Assembly (NCBI RefSeq): GCF_003337235.1
Contig: NZ_QPJC01000011.1
Location: 108,682-172,681 of the forward strand
Source of the DNA: Halopolyspora algeriensis
GTDB lineage: Bacteria; Actinomycetota; Actinomycetes; Mycobacteriales; Pseudonocardiaceae
Direction of reading: 5' to 3'
Length of the DNA stretch: 64,000 nucleotides
In this document: piece after piece, positions 18,975-27,396 of the stretch
Layout: each line of letters begins with the position of its first letter
How positions within the stretch are numbered: the stretch's first letter is position 1
Notes under the pieces: model-generated
Told to the model about the DNA's origin: nothing
Database searches by the model: none
What the model saw: only the letters and a program-made list of their open reading frames with translations
Translations under genes and position numbers: made by a program

Positions 18975-19184
18975 GTGTCATACGTGCTGAGTATCGGGCT
19001 GCCGGTGTTGGGGCTGGTCCTGCTGATCGGGGCCTTGTCGGTCCCTTACCGGGCGCTGCGCCGCTTCCGGACCGTCCGGGCGCAGGCGCTGGAGGATGTC
19101 GGCGAGCGCAGCGGGTTGCTGAAGGCGCGGATGGCGGGCCTTCGTGTGGCGCTCGACGAACGCCGTCACCGCCCTATTCACTAG
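18975..19184 (+). CDS. Small single-span membrane protein of unknown function
   Basis: 69 residues: one hydrophobic segment (SIGLPVLGLVLLIGALSVPY, residues 6-25) followed by a basic, probably cytoplasmic helix. I do not recognise a family. It lies between pafC and tatA, same strand, 18 nt after pafC. The GTG start is supported by the TANNNT box 6 nt upstream. The coding bias (GC-rich third positions) favours a real gene. Confidence 0.6.
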   Translation: MSYVLSIGLPVLGLVLLIGALSVPYRALRRFRTVRAQALEDVGERSGLLKARMAGLRVALDERRHRPIH

Positions 19185-19235
19185 TACCGCTTCCGCGTAC
19201 TATCACCAGTGCCGAAGCAAAGGGGAGGAACCACC

Positions 19236-19526
19236 GTGCCGTTCAACATGGGGCCCACCGAGCTGCTGATCATCGCAGGCATCATCATCCTGCTGTTCGG
19301 TGCCACAAAGCTACCGCAGATGGCGCGTTCGCTCGGCCAGTCCGCGCGGGTGTTCAAGGCCGAGGCGCGTGGCATGCGAGAGGACGAGGAAGCCGCCAAA
19401 CAGGACAAGGAGACCTCGGGCGAGGCTTCTCGGAGCGAACCGCACCAGCTCACCTCCGGTGAGCAGGGCAGTTCCCGGATTTCCTCTTCGCACGAGGACA
19501 CGCAGCGCGACAACGCCAAGAACTGA
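19236..19526 (+). CDS. tatA: Sec-independent protein translocase TatA
   Basis: Pore-forming subunit of the twin-arginine pathway, which exports folded proteins. The 96 residues show the classic layout: MPFNMGPTELLIIAGIIILL as the membrane segment, the FGATKLPQ hinge, an amphipathic helix (MARSLGQSARVFKAEA) and a charged, disordered tail. The GTG at 19236 was chosen over an upstream in-frame GTG at 19209 because AGGGGAGG precedes it by 6 nt and the family starts there. tatC follows 18 nt later. Confidence 0.95.
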   Translation: MPFNMGPTELLIIAGIIILLFGATKLPQMARSLGQSARVFKAEARGMREDEEAAKQDKETSGEASRSEPHQLTSGEQGSSRISSSHEDTQRDNAKN

Positions 19527-19544
19527 TCGGGGGCGGGATTCACG

Positions 19545-20510
19545 GTGGAAGGTAGTCCACTTCGCCGCCTGAACCCGTTCCGTCGTGATCGTCGCCGGTG
19601 GGGCCGTCGACACAATCCCGACGGCACGATGGCGCTGATCGATCATCTTTACGAGCTGCGCTATCGGCTCGGAGTGGCGGTGCTGGCCATTGTTCTGGGC
19701 GGCATCCTCGGTTTCTGGTGGTTTTCCAACTCGCTGTTCGGCCTGCCCACGTTGAGCGAGTTCGTGAAAGGGCCGTACTGCTCGCTGCCCGCGGAGGTGC
19801 GGTTCAGCCCGCAGGACGGCCAGTGTCAGCTGATGCAGACCAGGCCGTTCGAGGTCTTCATGATCCGGCTCAAGGTCGGTCTCTCCCTGGGGGCGGTCCT
19901 GCTGAGCCCGGTGTGGCTGTATCAGCTCTGGGCCTTCATCACGCCCGGTCTCTACGCCAAGGAACGCAAGTTCGCCGGGACGTTCGTCGCTTTGGCGAGT
20001 GTGCTGTTCACGGTGGGTGCGGCGCTGGCGTACTTCGTCGTGCCGGAAGGTCTGGCCTTCATGGTCGGCTTCGGCGGTGAGGCGTTCTTCACCGCCCTGA
20101 CCGGGGGCGAGTACATCAACTTCGTGCTGTTGATGTTGATCCTGTTCGGCATCAGCTTCGAGTTGCCGCTGATCCTGGTCATGCTCAACCGGGCCGGTGT
20201 GGTCGGCTATGCCCAGCTCAAGGGCTGGTGGCGCGGGATCGTGTTCGCCCTGTTCGTCTTCGCCGCCCTGGCCACGCCCGGCCAGGACCCGATCTCGATG
20301 CTCGTGCTGGCCACGGCGTTGAGCATGCTGTTCGGGATCGCGCTGCTGCTGTGCCGGTCGCACGATCGCTCGAAGGCGAAGAAACTCGAACAGCAGGGGC
20401 TGGCAGGTCTCGACCCCGATGAGGCATCCGACATCGATCACCGTCCCTCCTCGCTGGATGTGACGCCTTCGGCGACTCCGGAGGCGGCGGATCACCACGA
20501 CGCCACCTGA
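19545..20510 (+). CDS. tatC: Sec-independent protein translocase TatC
   Basis: The six-span receptor that recognises twin-arginine signal peptides. The 321 residues contain GTMALIDHLYELRYRLG (the conserved N-terminal E/L-R motif), FITPGLYAKERKF in the first cytoplasmic loop region, and hydrophobic segments through VFALFVFAALATPGQDP, with a charged tail. The tatAC pair can serve the Tat-signal-bearing fructan hydrolase encoded at 33166. The GTG start at 19545 is 18 nt after tatA. Confidence 0.95.
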   Translation: MEGSPLRRLNPFRRDRRRWGRRHNPDGTMALIDHLYELRYRLGVAVLAIVLGGILGFWWFSNSLFGLPTLSEFVKGPYCSLPAEVRFSPQDGQCQLMQTRPFEVFMIRLKVGLSLGAVLLSPVWLYQLWAFITPGLYAKERKFAGTFVALASVLFTVGAALAYFVVPEGLAFMVGFGGEAFFTALTGGEYINFVLLMLILFGISFELPLILVMLNRAGVVGYAQLKGWWRGIVFALFVFAALATPGQDPISMLVLATALSMLFGIALLLCRSHDRSKAKKLEQQGLAGLDPDEASDIDHRPSSLDVTPSATPEAADHHDAT

Positions 20511-20539
20511 GCCGTTCGGCGTGCCGCCGTGTTCCTGCC

Positions 20540-20566
20540 CGCACCCCTCTGGCCAGGAGGGGTGCG
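20540..20566 (+). terminator. Hairpin after tatC
   Basis: CGCACCCCTC (20540-20549) pairs with 20557-20566 over a 7-nt loop, 30 nt after tatC. No T-run follows. Confidence 0.5.
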
Positions 20567-20587
20567 ATTGGGTGAGGATGCACTCTC

Positions 20588-21487
20588 GTGCGCAGTGTGC
20601 TGTTGGTCAACCCGGTGGCGGGAGGCGGCTCGGCGGCGAAGGTGGCCGGTGCGGTGGTCGGTCACCTGCAGGCGGTCTCCGATGTCGGTGTCGTGACCAC
20701 TGCCGATCCCGCGGCGACCGCGAACGCGGCGGTGGAGGCGGTCGCCGGTGGCGCCGACGTGCTGGCCGTGCTCGGCGGTGACGGTGCCGCCCATGCCGCG
20801 GTGCAGGCGTGCGCGGGCACGAGCACGGCGCTGGCGGTGATCCCCACGGGAACGGGCAATGACCTGGCCCGAGCTCTGGGAATGCCGCTGGATCCGGTGG
20901 TCGCGGCACGTGCTGTGGCGCAGGCGATGCAGCAGGGGACTCAGGATCGGATCGATCTCGGCCGGATCGCCGGTGGCGGCTGGTTTGCCACGGTGCTGTG
21001 CGCGGGTTTCGATGCGAGCGTCAATGCGCGGGTGAACCGGATGCGGTGGCCGCGCGGCAAGCGCCGCTACGACCTTGCCGTGCTGCGGGAGTTGCTGAGC
21101 CTGCACGTGATGCCGCTGCGGATCGAGACCGACGGCGAGATGATCGACATGGAGGCCGCACTGGTGGCGGTGGGCAACACGACCAGCTACGGCGGCGGGA
21201 TCCCGATCTGCCCCGACGCCGATCCCCGGGACGGGGCGTTCGATCTGACGGTGGTCGGTGAGGTCAGCCGGGGGGAGTTGCTGCGGGTGCTGCCCACGTT
21301 GCGCACCGGGCACCATGTCGACCACCCGGCCGTGCAAACGCTGCGGGCACACTCGGTGCGGCTGGGAGGTGACAACGGCTGGCTCGCCCATGCCGACGGG
21401 GAACCCCAGGCTCGGCTCCCGCTGACCGTGCGGTGTGAGCCCGAGGCGCTGCGGGTGGTCACACCCCGGCTGCCGCGCGGCGTCTGA
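20588..21487 (+). CDS. Diacylglycerol kinase-family lipid kinase
   Basis: A 299-residue member of the DAGK catalytic superfamily, which phosphorylates lipid hydroxyls (diacylglycerol or sphingosine-like). Recognised by LLVNPVAGGGSA at the N-terminus, the nucleotide-binding VLGGDGAAH, and PTGTGNDLARALG, followed by the C-terminal beta-sandwich (TTSYGGGIPICPDADPRDGA). The position between tatC and helY is conserved in actinomycetes. GTG start; no good Shine-Dalgarno. Confidence 0.92.
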   Translation: MRSVLLVNPVAGGGSAAKVAGAVVGHLQAVSDVGVVTTADPAATANAAVEAVAGGADVLAVLGGDGAAHAAVQACAGTSTALAVIPTGTGNDLARALGMPLDPVVAARAVAQAMQQGTQDRIDLGRIAGGGWFATVLCAGFDASVNARVNRMRWPRGKRRYDLAVLRELLSLHVMPLRIETDGEMIDMEAALVAVGNTTSYGGGIPICPDADPRDGAFDLTVVGEVSRGELLRVLPTLRTGHHVDHPAVQTLRAHSVRLGGDNGWLAHADGEPQARLPLTVRCEPEALRVVTPRLPRGV

Positions 21488-21615
21488 GTGCCGCCTGCGG
21501 GAGAGCGCCGAGGGGCATGGCCCCATGTGACCCACGCCTCGCCCGAAGTCCCGGTTGCGCACTGTCTCCGGCCGCGCCTAAGACAGTCCTGGCGCCGGTA
21601 TGAAAACCTGGGGGG

Positions 21616-24411
21616 GTGGCTGAACGCCGTGCGAATCTTTCCGAGACGACCGCTGCCGGGATGAGCCCCGCCGAATCCTACGCGGCACACCGGCAGCGCA
21701 GTGCGCACCCGCAGCTGGCCGATTTCGCGGGTGAACTGTCCTTCGCTCTCGACGCGTTCCAGCGCACCGCATGCCAGGCCCTGGAGTCCGGGCACGGCGT
21801 GCTGCTGTGCGCACCGACCGGGGCGGGCAAGACGGTGGTCGGTGAGTTCGCGGTGCATCTGGCGCTGGCCGAGGGACGCAAGTGCTTCTACACCACGCCC
21901 ATCAAGGCGCTGTCCAACCAGAAGTACGCCGACCTGTGTGAACGCTACGGCAGCGATGCGGTGGGCCTGCTCACCGGGGACACGTCGATCAACGGCGAGG
22001 CCCAGGTGGTGGTCATGACCACCGAGGTGCTGCGCAACATGCTCTACGCGGGGTCGAGCAGCCTCGACCTTCTCGGCTATGTCGTCATGGACGAGGTGCA
22101 CTACCTGGCCGACCGGTTCCGGGGCGCGGTCTGGGAGGAAGTGATCCTGCACCTGCCGGACTACGTGCAGCTGGCGAGCCTGTCGGCGACGGTGAGCAAC
22201 GCCGAGGAGTTCGGCGAGTGGCTGGTGGAGGTGCGCGGGGACACCACGGTGGTGGTGGACGAGCACCGGCCGGTGCCGCTGTGGCAGCACATGCTCGTCG
22301 GGACGCGGATGTTCGACCTCTTCGGCGGCGAGACCGGCGACCGCGAGCTGCAGATCAATCCCAAGCTGCTGCGCCACACACAGGAACTCTCCCGTGTGCA
22401 CAATCCTGTTGGGCGAGGCCGGGGCGGCCCCCGGGACAAGCGCGGCAAGCCGCGCCCGCCGAAGTTCTTCGCGCCGTCGCGGGTGGAGATGCTCCACGGT
22501 CTGAATTCCTCGGGGCTGCTGCCCGCCATCGTGTTCATCTTCAGCCGCGCGGGCTGTGATGCGGCTGTCGCCCAGTGCGTGCGCTCGGGCCTGCGACTGA
22601 CCACGGAAGAGGAACTCCACGAGATCCGTGAGGTGGTCGAGGAGTACACCAGTACCCTGCCGGAGAACGACCTGGAGGTGCTGGGCTACTGGGAGTGGCG
22701 GGAGGCGCTGGAACGCGGGGTGGCGGCACACCACGCGGGGCTGCTGCCCGCCTTCAAGGAGGCCGTGGAAGTACTGTTCGTCCGTGGTCTGGTCAAAGCC
22801 GTCTTCGCCACCGAGACGCTCGCCCTGGGCATCAACATGCCCGCCCGCACCGTCGTGCTGGAGCGGCTGGTCAAGTTCAACGGTGAAGCCCATGTCGACC
22901 TCAGCCCGGGTGAGTACACGCAACTGACCGGCCGGGCGGGCAGGCGCGGTATCGATGTCGAGGGCCATGCAGTGGTCGTGTGGCGGCCCGGTATGGACCC
23001 CAAGCAGGTCGCGGGCCTGGCCTCCACCCGGACCTACCCGCTGCGCTCCTCGTTCAGGCCCGGCTACAACATGGCGGTCAACCTGGTGAACCGGGTGGGA
23101 ACGCAGCAGGCGCGGGAGTTGCTGGAGCAGTCGTTCGCCCAGTTCCAGGCGGACCGCTCGGTGGTGGGGCTGTCCCGCCGGGTGGAGCGCAACACCGAGG
23201 CCCTGGAGGGCTACGCCGAGTCGATGCACTGCCACCTCGGTGACTTCGAGGAGTACTTCCGGTTGCGGCGCCGGATCTCGGACCGGGAGAAGCAGCTGGC
23301 CAAGCAGAACAAGGCCGCTCGCCGCGCCGAGGCGGCCAAATCCCTGGAAAAGCTGCGCAAGGGCGATGTGATCGCGATCCCGTCGGGTCGGCGAGCCGGA
23401 CTCGCGGTGGTCATCGATCCGGGCGTGGAGCCGATGAGTGAACCGCGCCCGCTGGTGGTGACCGAGGATCGGTGGTCCGGGCGGGTCTCGGTCGCCGACT
23501 TCACCTCGCCGGTCGAGGCGCTGGACAGGATCAAGCTGCCCAAGCATGTCGATGTGCGGTCTCCGAAGTCCCGCCGTGATCTCGCTTCCTCGGTACGCAA
23601 CACCGGTGTGAAGCCCCCAAGCGGCCGGGGGAAGCGGCGCTCGGCGGATCCCGGCGACGACGAGGAACTGGCGAGTCTGCGACGAGCCCTGCGCGCGCAC
23701 CCGTGCCACGGGTGCCACGAGCGCGAGAGCCACGCCCGCTGGGCCGAGCGCTACGAGCGGCTGCACGGCGAGACCGAGAAACTGCGGCGCAGGGTCGCGG
23801 CGACGACGCATTCCCTGGCGCGCTCGTTCGACCGGATCATCGCCCTGCTGGCCGAGCGGCAGTACCTGTCCCCGGACGACACCGAGGATCCGGTCACCCA
23901 GCACGGGAGGCGACTGTCACGGTTGTACAGCGAGTCGGACCTGCTGGCCGCGGAGTGCCTGCGCACCGGGACCTGGGAGGAGTTGAAGCCCCCCGAACTC
24001 GCGGCCGTGGTCTCGTCGCTGGTGTACGAGTCGCGCCGGGAGGGGCCGTTGGCCCCGCACGTGCCGTCGGGTCCGGTCAGCGATGCCTTGACGGCGACGT
24101 GGCGGCTGTGGGGTGAGCTGGAGGACGACGAGCGCAGACACAAGCTGGAGCGGACCCGGGAACCGGATCCGGGGTTCGCGTGGCCGGTGTTCCGGTGGGC
24201 GCGCGGCGACTCCCTGGAGAAGGTGCTCACCGCCGCCGAGTCGACCGGTCACGAGCTCTCCGCCGGGGACTTCGTCCGCTGGTGCCGCCAAGTGGTGGAT
24301 CTGCTGGATCAGATCCGGGACGTGGTCGGCCGGAACGATCCCGTGGGCAGCGCGGCCACCAAGGCCGTCACCGCGATTCGCCGCGGGGTTGTCGCGGCGG
24401 GCACTGCCTGA
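21616..24411 (+). CDS. helY: Ski2-like DEAD/DEAH-box helicase HelY
   Basis: A 931-residue ATP-dependent RNA/DNA helicase similar to Mtr4/Ski2. Motifs in order: Walker A CAPTGAGKT (about residue 70), TTPIKALSNQK (Ia), MDEVHYLAD (DEVH, II), SLSATVSN (III), and QLTGRAGRRGID (VI), followed by a long helical C-terminal half with a C-x-x-C-H patch (HPCHGCHERESH). The GTG at 21616 is preceded by a GGGGGGG run. In mycobacteria HelY is likewise encoded next to tatC. Confidence 0.94.
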   Translation: MAERRANLSETTAAGMSPAESYAAHRQRSAHPQLADFAGELSFALDAFQRTACQALESGHGVLLCAPTGAGKTVVGEFAVHLALAEGRKCFYTTPIKALSNQKYADLCERYGSDAVGLLTGDTSINGEAQVVVMTTEVLRNMLYAGSSSLDLLGYVVMDEVHYLADRFRGAVWEEVILHLPDYVQLASLSATVSNAEEFGEWLVEVRGDTTVVVDEHRPVPLWQHMLVGTRMFDLFGGETGDRELQINPKLLRHTQELSRVHNPVGRGRGGPRDKRGKPRPPKFFAPSRVEMLHGLNSSGLLPAIVFIFSRAGCDAAVAQCVRSGLRLTTEEELHEIREVVEEYTSTLPENDLEVLGYWEWREALERGVAAHHAGLLPAFKEAVEVLFVRGLVKAVFATETLALGINMPARTVVLERLVKFNGEAHVDLSPGEYTQLTGRAGRRGIDVEGHAVVVWRPGMDPKQVAGLASTRTYPLRSSFRPGYNMAVNLVNRVGTQQARELLEQSFAQFQADRSVVGLSRRVERNTEALEGYAESMHCHLGDFEEYFRLRRRISDREKQLAKQNKAARRAEAAKSLEKLRKGDVIAIPSGRRAGLAVVIDPGVEPMSEPRPLVVTEDRWSGRVSVADFTSPVEALDRIKLPKHVDVRSPKSRRDLASSVRNTGVKPPSGRGKRRSADPGDDEELASLRRALRAHPCHGCHERESHARWAERYERLHGETEKLRRRVAATTHSLARSFDRIIALLAERQYLSPDDTEDPVTQHGRRLSRLYSESDLLAAECLRTGTWEELKPPELAAVVSSLVYESRREGPLAPHVPSGPVSDALTATWRLWGELEDDERRHKLERTREPDPGFAWPVFRWARGDSLEKVLTAAESTGHELSAGDFVRWCRQVVDLLDQIRDVVGRNDPVGSAATKAVTAIRRGVVAAGTA

Positions 24412-24511
24412 TCGGTCGGGGCAGCGCGCCCGGCCTGCTGCCTGCGCGGGACGCTGTGGTTGGATCGGGCGCCTGAGCCCGGCCTTCGTCCCGCAGCGCC
24501 CGGAGGCGTCC

Positions 24512-25117
24512 ATGAGCGATCCCCACGGCCCACCCGCCGGCCCGCCTCCACGAGGGAGCCCGCCTCCGCAGTGGGGACGGTATTCGTCCCCGCCGGATGC
24601 GGCGCCCTACGCGTGGCCCGGCGCACCGCCGTGGACGCAGCCGCAGCCGCCTTACGGGGAGTCGCCCGCCGCCCGGGGGCATCCGGTGCTGCCGCATTCC
24701 GCGCTGCCGGGACAGCCGGAGCATGCCGGCTGTGGTCCCCGGCCACCCGGGAGTGCCGAGACGCCGCAGGGCTTTCCGGATCCCGCACGCGAGGGCGGAC
24801 GCACGAGACGAGGGCCGTGGCTGTTCGGCGGGATCGGCGTCGCCGTCGCCGCTGTGGTGGCGTTTCTCGGGTTCGTGACACCGGGATGGTTTCACCGCAG
24901 CGTGTTCGATGCCGCCGCGGTGCAGAAGGGGGTGCAGCGGATCCTGGAGGACGCCTACGGGGTGCGGGGCATCGAGTCGGTCGGCTGTCCCTCGGGGCAG
25001 CCGGTGAAGATCGCCCACACGTTCGCCTGCCGGGTGACCGTCGGCGGGCGAGACGAGACGGTCACGATCACGGTCCTCGACGCCGAAGGCACCTATGAGG
25101 TCGGTCATCTCCGGTGA
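24512..25117 (+). CDS. Proline-rich membrane protein with DUF4333 domain
   Basis: 201 residues: a Pro/Gly-rich cytoplasmic N-terminus (about 1-100), one membrane segment (LFGGIGVAVAAVVAFLGFVT, about 105-125), and an extracellular DUF4333 domain with the two family cysteines (SVGCPSGQPVKIAHTFACRV). The function of DUF4333 is unknown. The ATG at 24512 has GGAGG 5-9 nt upstream. The following acetyltransferase gene starts just beyond or overlapping its stop. Confidence 0.85.
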   Translation: MSDPHGPPAGPPPRGSPPPQWGRYSSPPDAAPYAWPGAPPWTQPQPPYGESPAARGHPVLPHSALPGQPEHAGCGPRPPGSAETPQGFPDPAREGGRTRRGPWLFGGIGVAVAAVVAFLGFVTPGWFHRSVFDAAAVQKGVQRILEDAYGVRGIESVGCPSGQPVKIAHTFACRVTVGGRDETVTITVLDAEGTYEVGHLR

Positions 25118-25173
25118 GCGGGAGCCGGAAAACGTTCGACCGGCACGATGCCGAACCGGCATCATGTCCCGTT

Positions 25174-26385
25174 GTGAGCGAGTACAACGTGCGGCCGCTG
25201 GCCGAGTCGGAGTTTCGGGACGCCAGCCGTGTCTTTCTCGCCAGCCTGCACCACCCTGCGCCGACCGACGAGCAGTGGCAGCGATCGTCGAGCCGGTACG
25301 AGCCCGGGCGGGTCTTCGGCGCCTTCCGCGGCGGCGAGCTGGTGGGTACCACGATGGCGTTGAGCAGTTCGATCGCCGTCCCCGGCGGGGAGGTGTTGCC
25401 CGCTTCGGCCGTCACCGGAGTGGGGGTCCGGGCCGACCACACGCGGCGCGGTGTGCTCCGCTCGCTGATGCGCACCCAGCTCGACGACGTGCGCGCCCGG
25501 GGTGAGCCGGTGGCGATGCTGCACGCCTCCGAGGCGGTCATCTACGGGCGTTTCGGGTACGGCGAAGGCACACGCACGCGCACGGTGTCGCTGGACACCC
25601 ACCGCGCGGTGCTGCATGCGCAGGCACCGAGCGGTGGTTCGATCCGGTTGGTCGGCAAGGACGAGGCAGGCAAGCTCCTTCCCGACCTCTACCGGCGGAT
25701 CGCCTCCTCGCGGCCGGGAACGATCAGCCGCAGCGAGGGGTGGTGGGATTCCCGGCTCGGGGTCCTCAGTGGAGCGCAGATGGTCGTGGCGGTGCACACC
25801 GGCGACGACGGGGAGGATGACGGCTTCGCGCTGTACGAGGTCAGCAAGAACGACCACCGCTTCGACGACGGAGTCTGCACGCTGCAGGTCAGTGACCTTC
25901 AGAGCGCCGATGCGGTGGCGACCGCGAGTTTGTGGCGGTTCCTGCTCGGCGTGGATCTGGTGGACCGGGTCGTGGCCATCGACAGGCCGGTCGATGAACC
26001 GCTGGAATGGTTGCTCACGGACCGCCGCACGTGCCGGGTGAGCAGCATCCAGGACGACTTGTGGCTGCGTCTGGTCGACGTGCCCGCAGCGCTGGCCGCG
26101 CGCCGTTACGGCGCGGCCGAACCGGTCGTGATCGAGGTTCGGGACGATTTCCTCCCGGAAAACTCCGGAATCTACCGGATCGGTCCCGAGGGCATGCGTC
26201 GCTCGGATGCGCGACCGCAGCTGGGGCTCGGTGTCGACGTGCTCGCCTCACTGTATCTCGGTGATGCCGGTGTCTCCGCGCTCGCCGCGGCCAACCGACT
26301 CGAGGTGCACGACCGCTCTGCGGTGGCCGAAGCCGACCGCTTGTTCGCCACGGCCGAAACACCCTGGTGTGGCACGGGTTTCTGA
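25174..26385 (+). CDS. Eis-like GNAT N-acetyltransferase
   Basis: Homologous to Eis, the multi-acetylating aminoglycoside/lysine acetyltransferase of mycobacteria. The 403 residues have an N-terminal GNAT domain with the acetyl-CoA loop VGVRADHTRRGVLRSLM, the catalytic-region ASEAVIYGRFGYGEGT (Tyr), a second GNAT-like part and an SCP2-like C-terminal domain. It ends WCGTGF, matching the C-terminal Phe whose carboxylate acts as base in Eis. GTG 25174 gives the usual length; GTG 25114, overlapping the previous stop, would add 20 residues. Confidence 0.88.
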   Translation: MSEYNVRPLAESEFRDASRVFLASLHHPAPTDEQWQRSSSRYEPGRVFGAFRGGELVGTTMALSSSIAVPGGEVLPASAVTGVGVRADHTRRGVLRSLMRTQLDDVRARGEPVAMLHASEAVIYGRFGYGEGTRTRTVSLDTHRAVLHAQAPSGGSIRLVGKDEAGKLLPDLYRRIASSRPGTISRSEGWWDSRLGVLSGAQMVVAVHTGDDGEDDGFALYEVSKNDHRFDDGVCTLQVSDLQSADAVATASLWRFLLGVDLVDRVVAIDRPVDEPLEWLLTDRRTCRVSSIQDDLWLRLVDVPAALAARRYGAAEPVVIEVRDDFLPENSGIYRIGPEGMRRSDARPQLGLGVDVLASLYLGDAGVSALAAANRLEVHDRSAVAEADRLFATAETPWCGTGF

Positions 26386-26405
26386 GGCCGCAGGTGACGG
26401 CCCTG

Positions 26406-27347
26406 TCAGCCTGCCAGGGCGGCGAGGAGCCGGTCGACCGATCCGCCCAGGTTCCAGCGCTGCTGCAGCCGTGAGACCCGCTCTGTGTCGGTGGGAGTAC
26501 GGGGTCGCTCGTCGCCGGCACGGTCCATGGTGACCGGTGCGTCACGGACGACCCGGACGACGGCGGGCGCGGCGGCGAGGTAGTCCCGTGTCTCGACGAG
26601 CTTGGCCCGGTTGCGCGGGGTGAGTCGCGTGTCGGCGTTGTCGGCCGCCGCCAGCAGCGCGTCGAGGGAGCCGAACTCGGTGACGAGTTTCGCGGCCGTC
26701 TTCTCCCCGATCCCGGCCACGCCGGGAAGGCCGTCGGAAGGGTCGCCGCGCAGCACGGCCATCTCGGCGTAGTCCTCGCCCGCCCGTTCGGGGGAGAGGC
26801 CGTAGCGCTCGGCGAGCTCACCCGGGCCGTAATCCTGTGCCTTGGACAGCCCGGCGCCGATGTAGATCACCCGGACCGGAGCGGGCTCGTCACGAACCAG
26901 CTGGAACAGGTCCCGGTCTCCGGTGATGACCTCGACGGGGTCGTGCTGCTCCCGTGTGGCGAGGGTGCCGATGACGTCGTCGGCCTCGAATCCCTCCGCC
27001 TCGGCGGTGGTGATCCCGAACGCCTCCAGTACTTCCAGGATGATCGGGATCTGCGGGCTCAGCGTGTCCGGGACCTCCTCGGCTTCAGGCTCCTCGACGG
27101 CGACCCGATGGGTCTTGTACGAGGGCAGCGCATCGACCCGGAACTGCGGGCGCCAGTCGTTGTCGAGGCAGGCCACGAGCCGATCCGGATGCCGCTCGCC
27201 GACGAGTTTGGCGAGCATGTCGCAGAATCCGCGCACCGCGTTGACCGGCGTGCCGTCCGGCGCGGTCAGTGACTCCGGCAGGGCGTAGTACGAGCGGAAC
27301 CAGAGTCCGGCGGCGTCGATCAGCATGAGGCGGCCTGTCACGATCAT
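26406..27347 (-). CDS. 5'-3' exonuclease (FEN/Pol I N-terminal-domain type)
   Basis: 313 residues with the structure-specific nuclease fold. Acidic metal ligands are visible in MLIDAAGLWFR, CLDNDW, AEGFEADDVIGTLA, EVITGDRDLFQLV and the H3TH motif SDGLPGVAGIGEKTAAKLV. It acts in removal of RNA primers or flap processing, separate from Pol I. The ATG at 27347 has AAGGTGG just upstream; the open frame continues further but belongs to the antisense of ptsI. It is convergent with the acetyltransferase gene, with a small GCCCTG/CAGGGC hairpin (26400-26420) between. Confidence 0.92.
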   Translation of the reverse strand: MIVTGRLMLIDAAGLWFRSYYALPESLTAPDGTPVNAVRGFCDMLAKLVGERHPDRLVACLDNDWRPQFRVDALPSYKTHRVAVEEPEAEEVPDTLSPQIPIILEVLEAFGITTAEAEGFEADDVIGTLATREQHDPVEVITGDRDLFQLVRDEPAPVRVIYIGAGLSKAQDYGPGELAERYGLSPERAGEDYAEMAVLRGDPSDGLPGVAGIGEKTAAKLVTEFGSLDALLAAADNADTRLTPRNRAKLVETRDYLAAAPAVVRVVRDAPVTMDRAGDERPRTPTDTERVSRLQQRWNLGGSVDRLLAALAG

Positions 27348-27396
27348 CCACCTTGCCACGGCCGGGCCGGCACCGCCGCAGCGGTGCCGAGAACGC

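Noticed and set aside
21187..23904. A 905-codon minus-strand frame opposite helY
   Set aside because: Antisense shadow of the helicase gene; repetitive Arg/Gln/Val composition and no recognisable motif.
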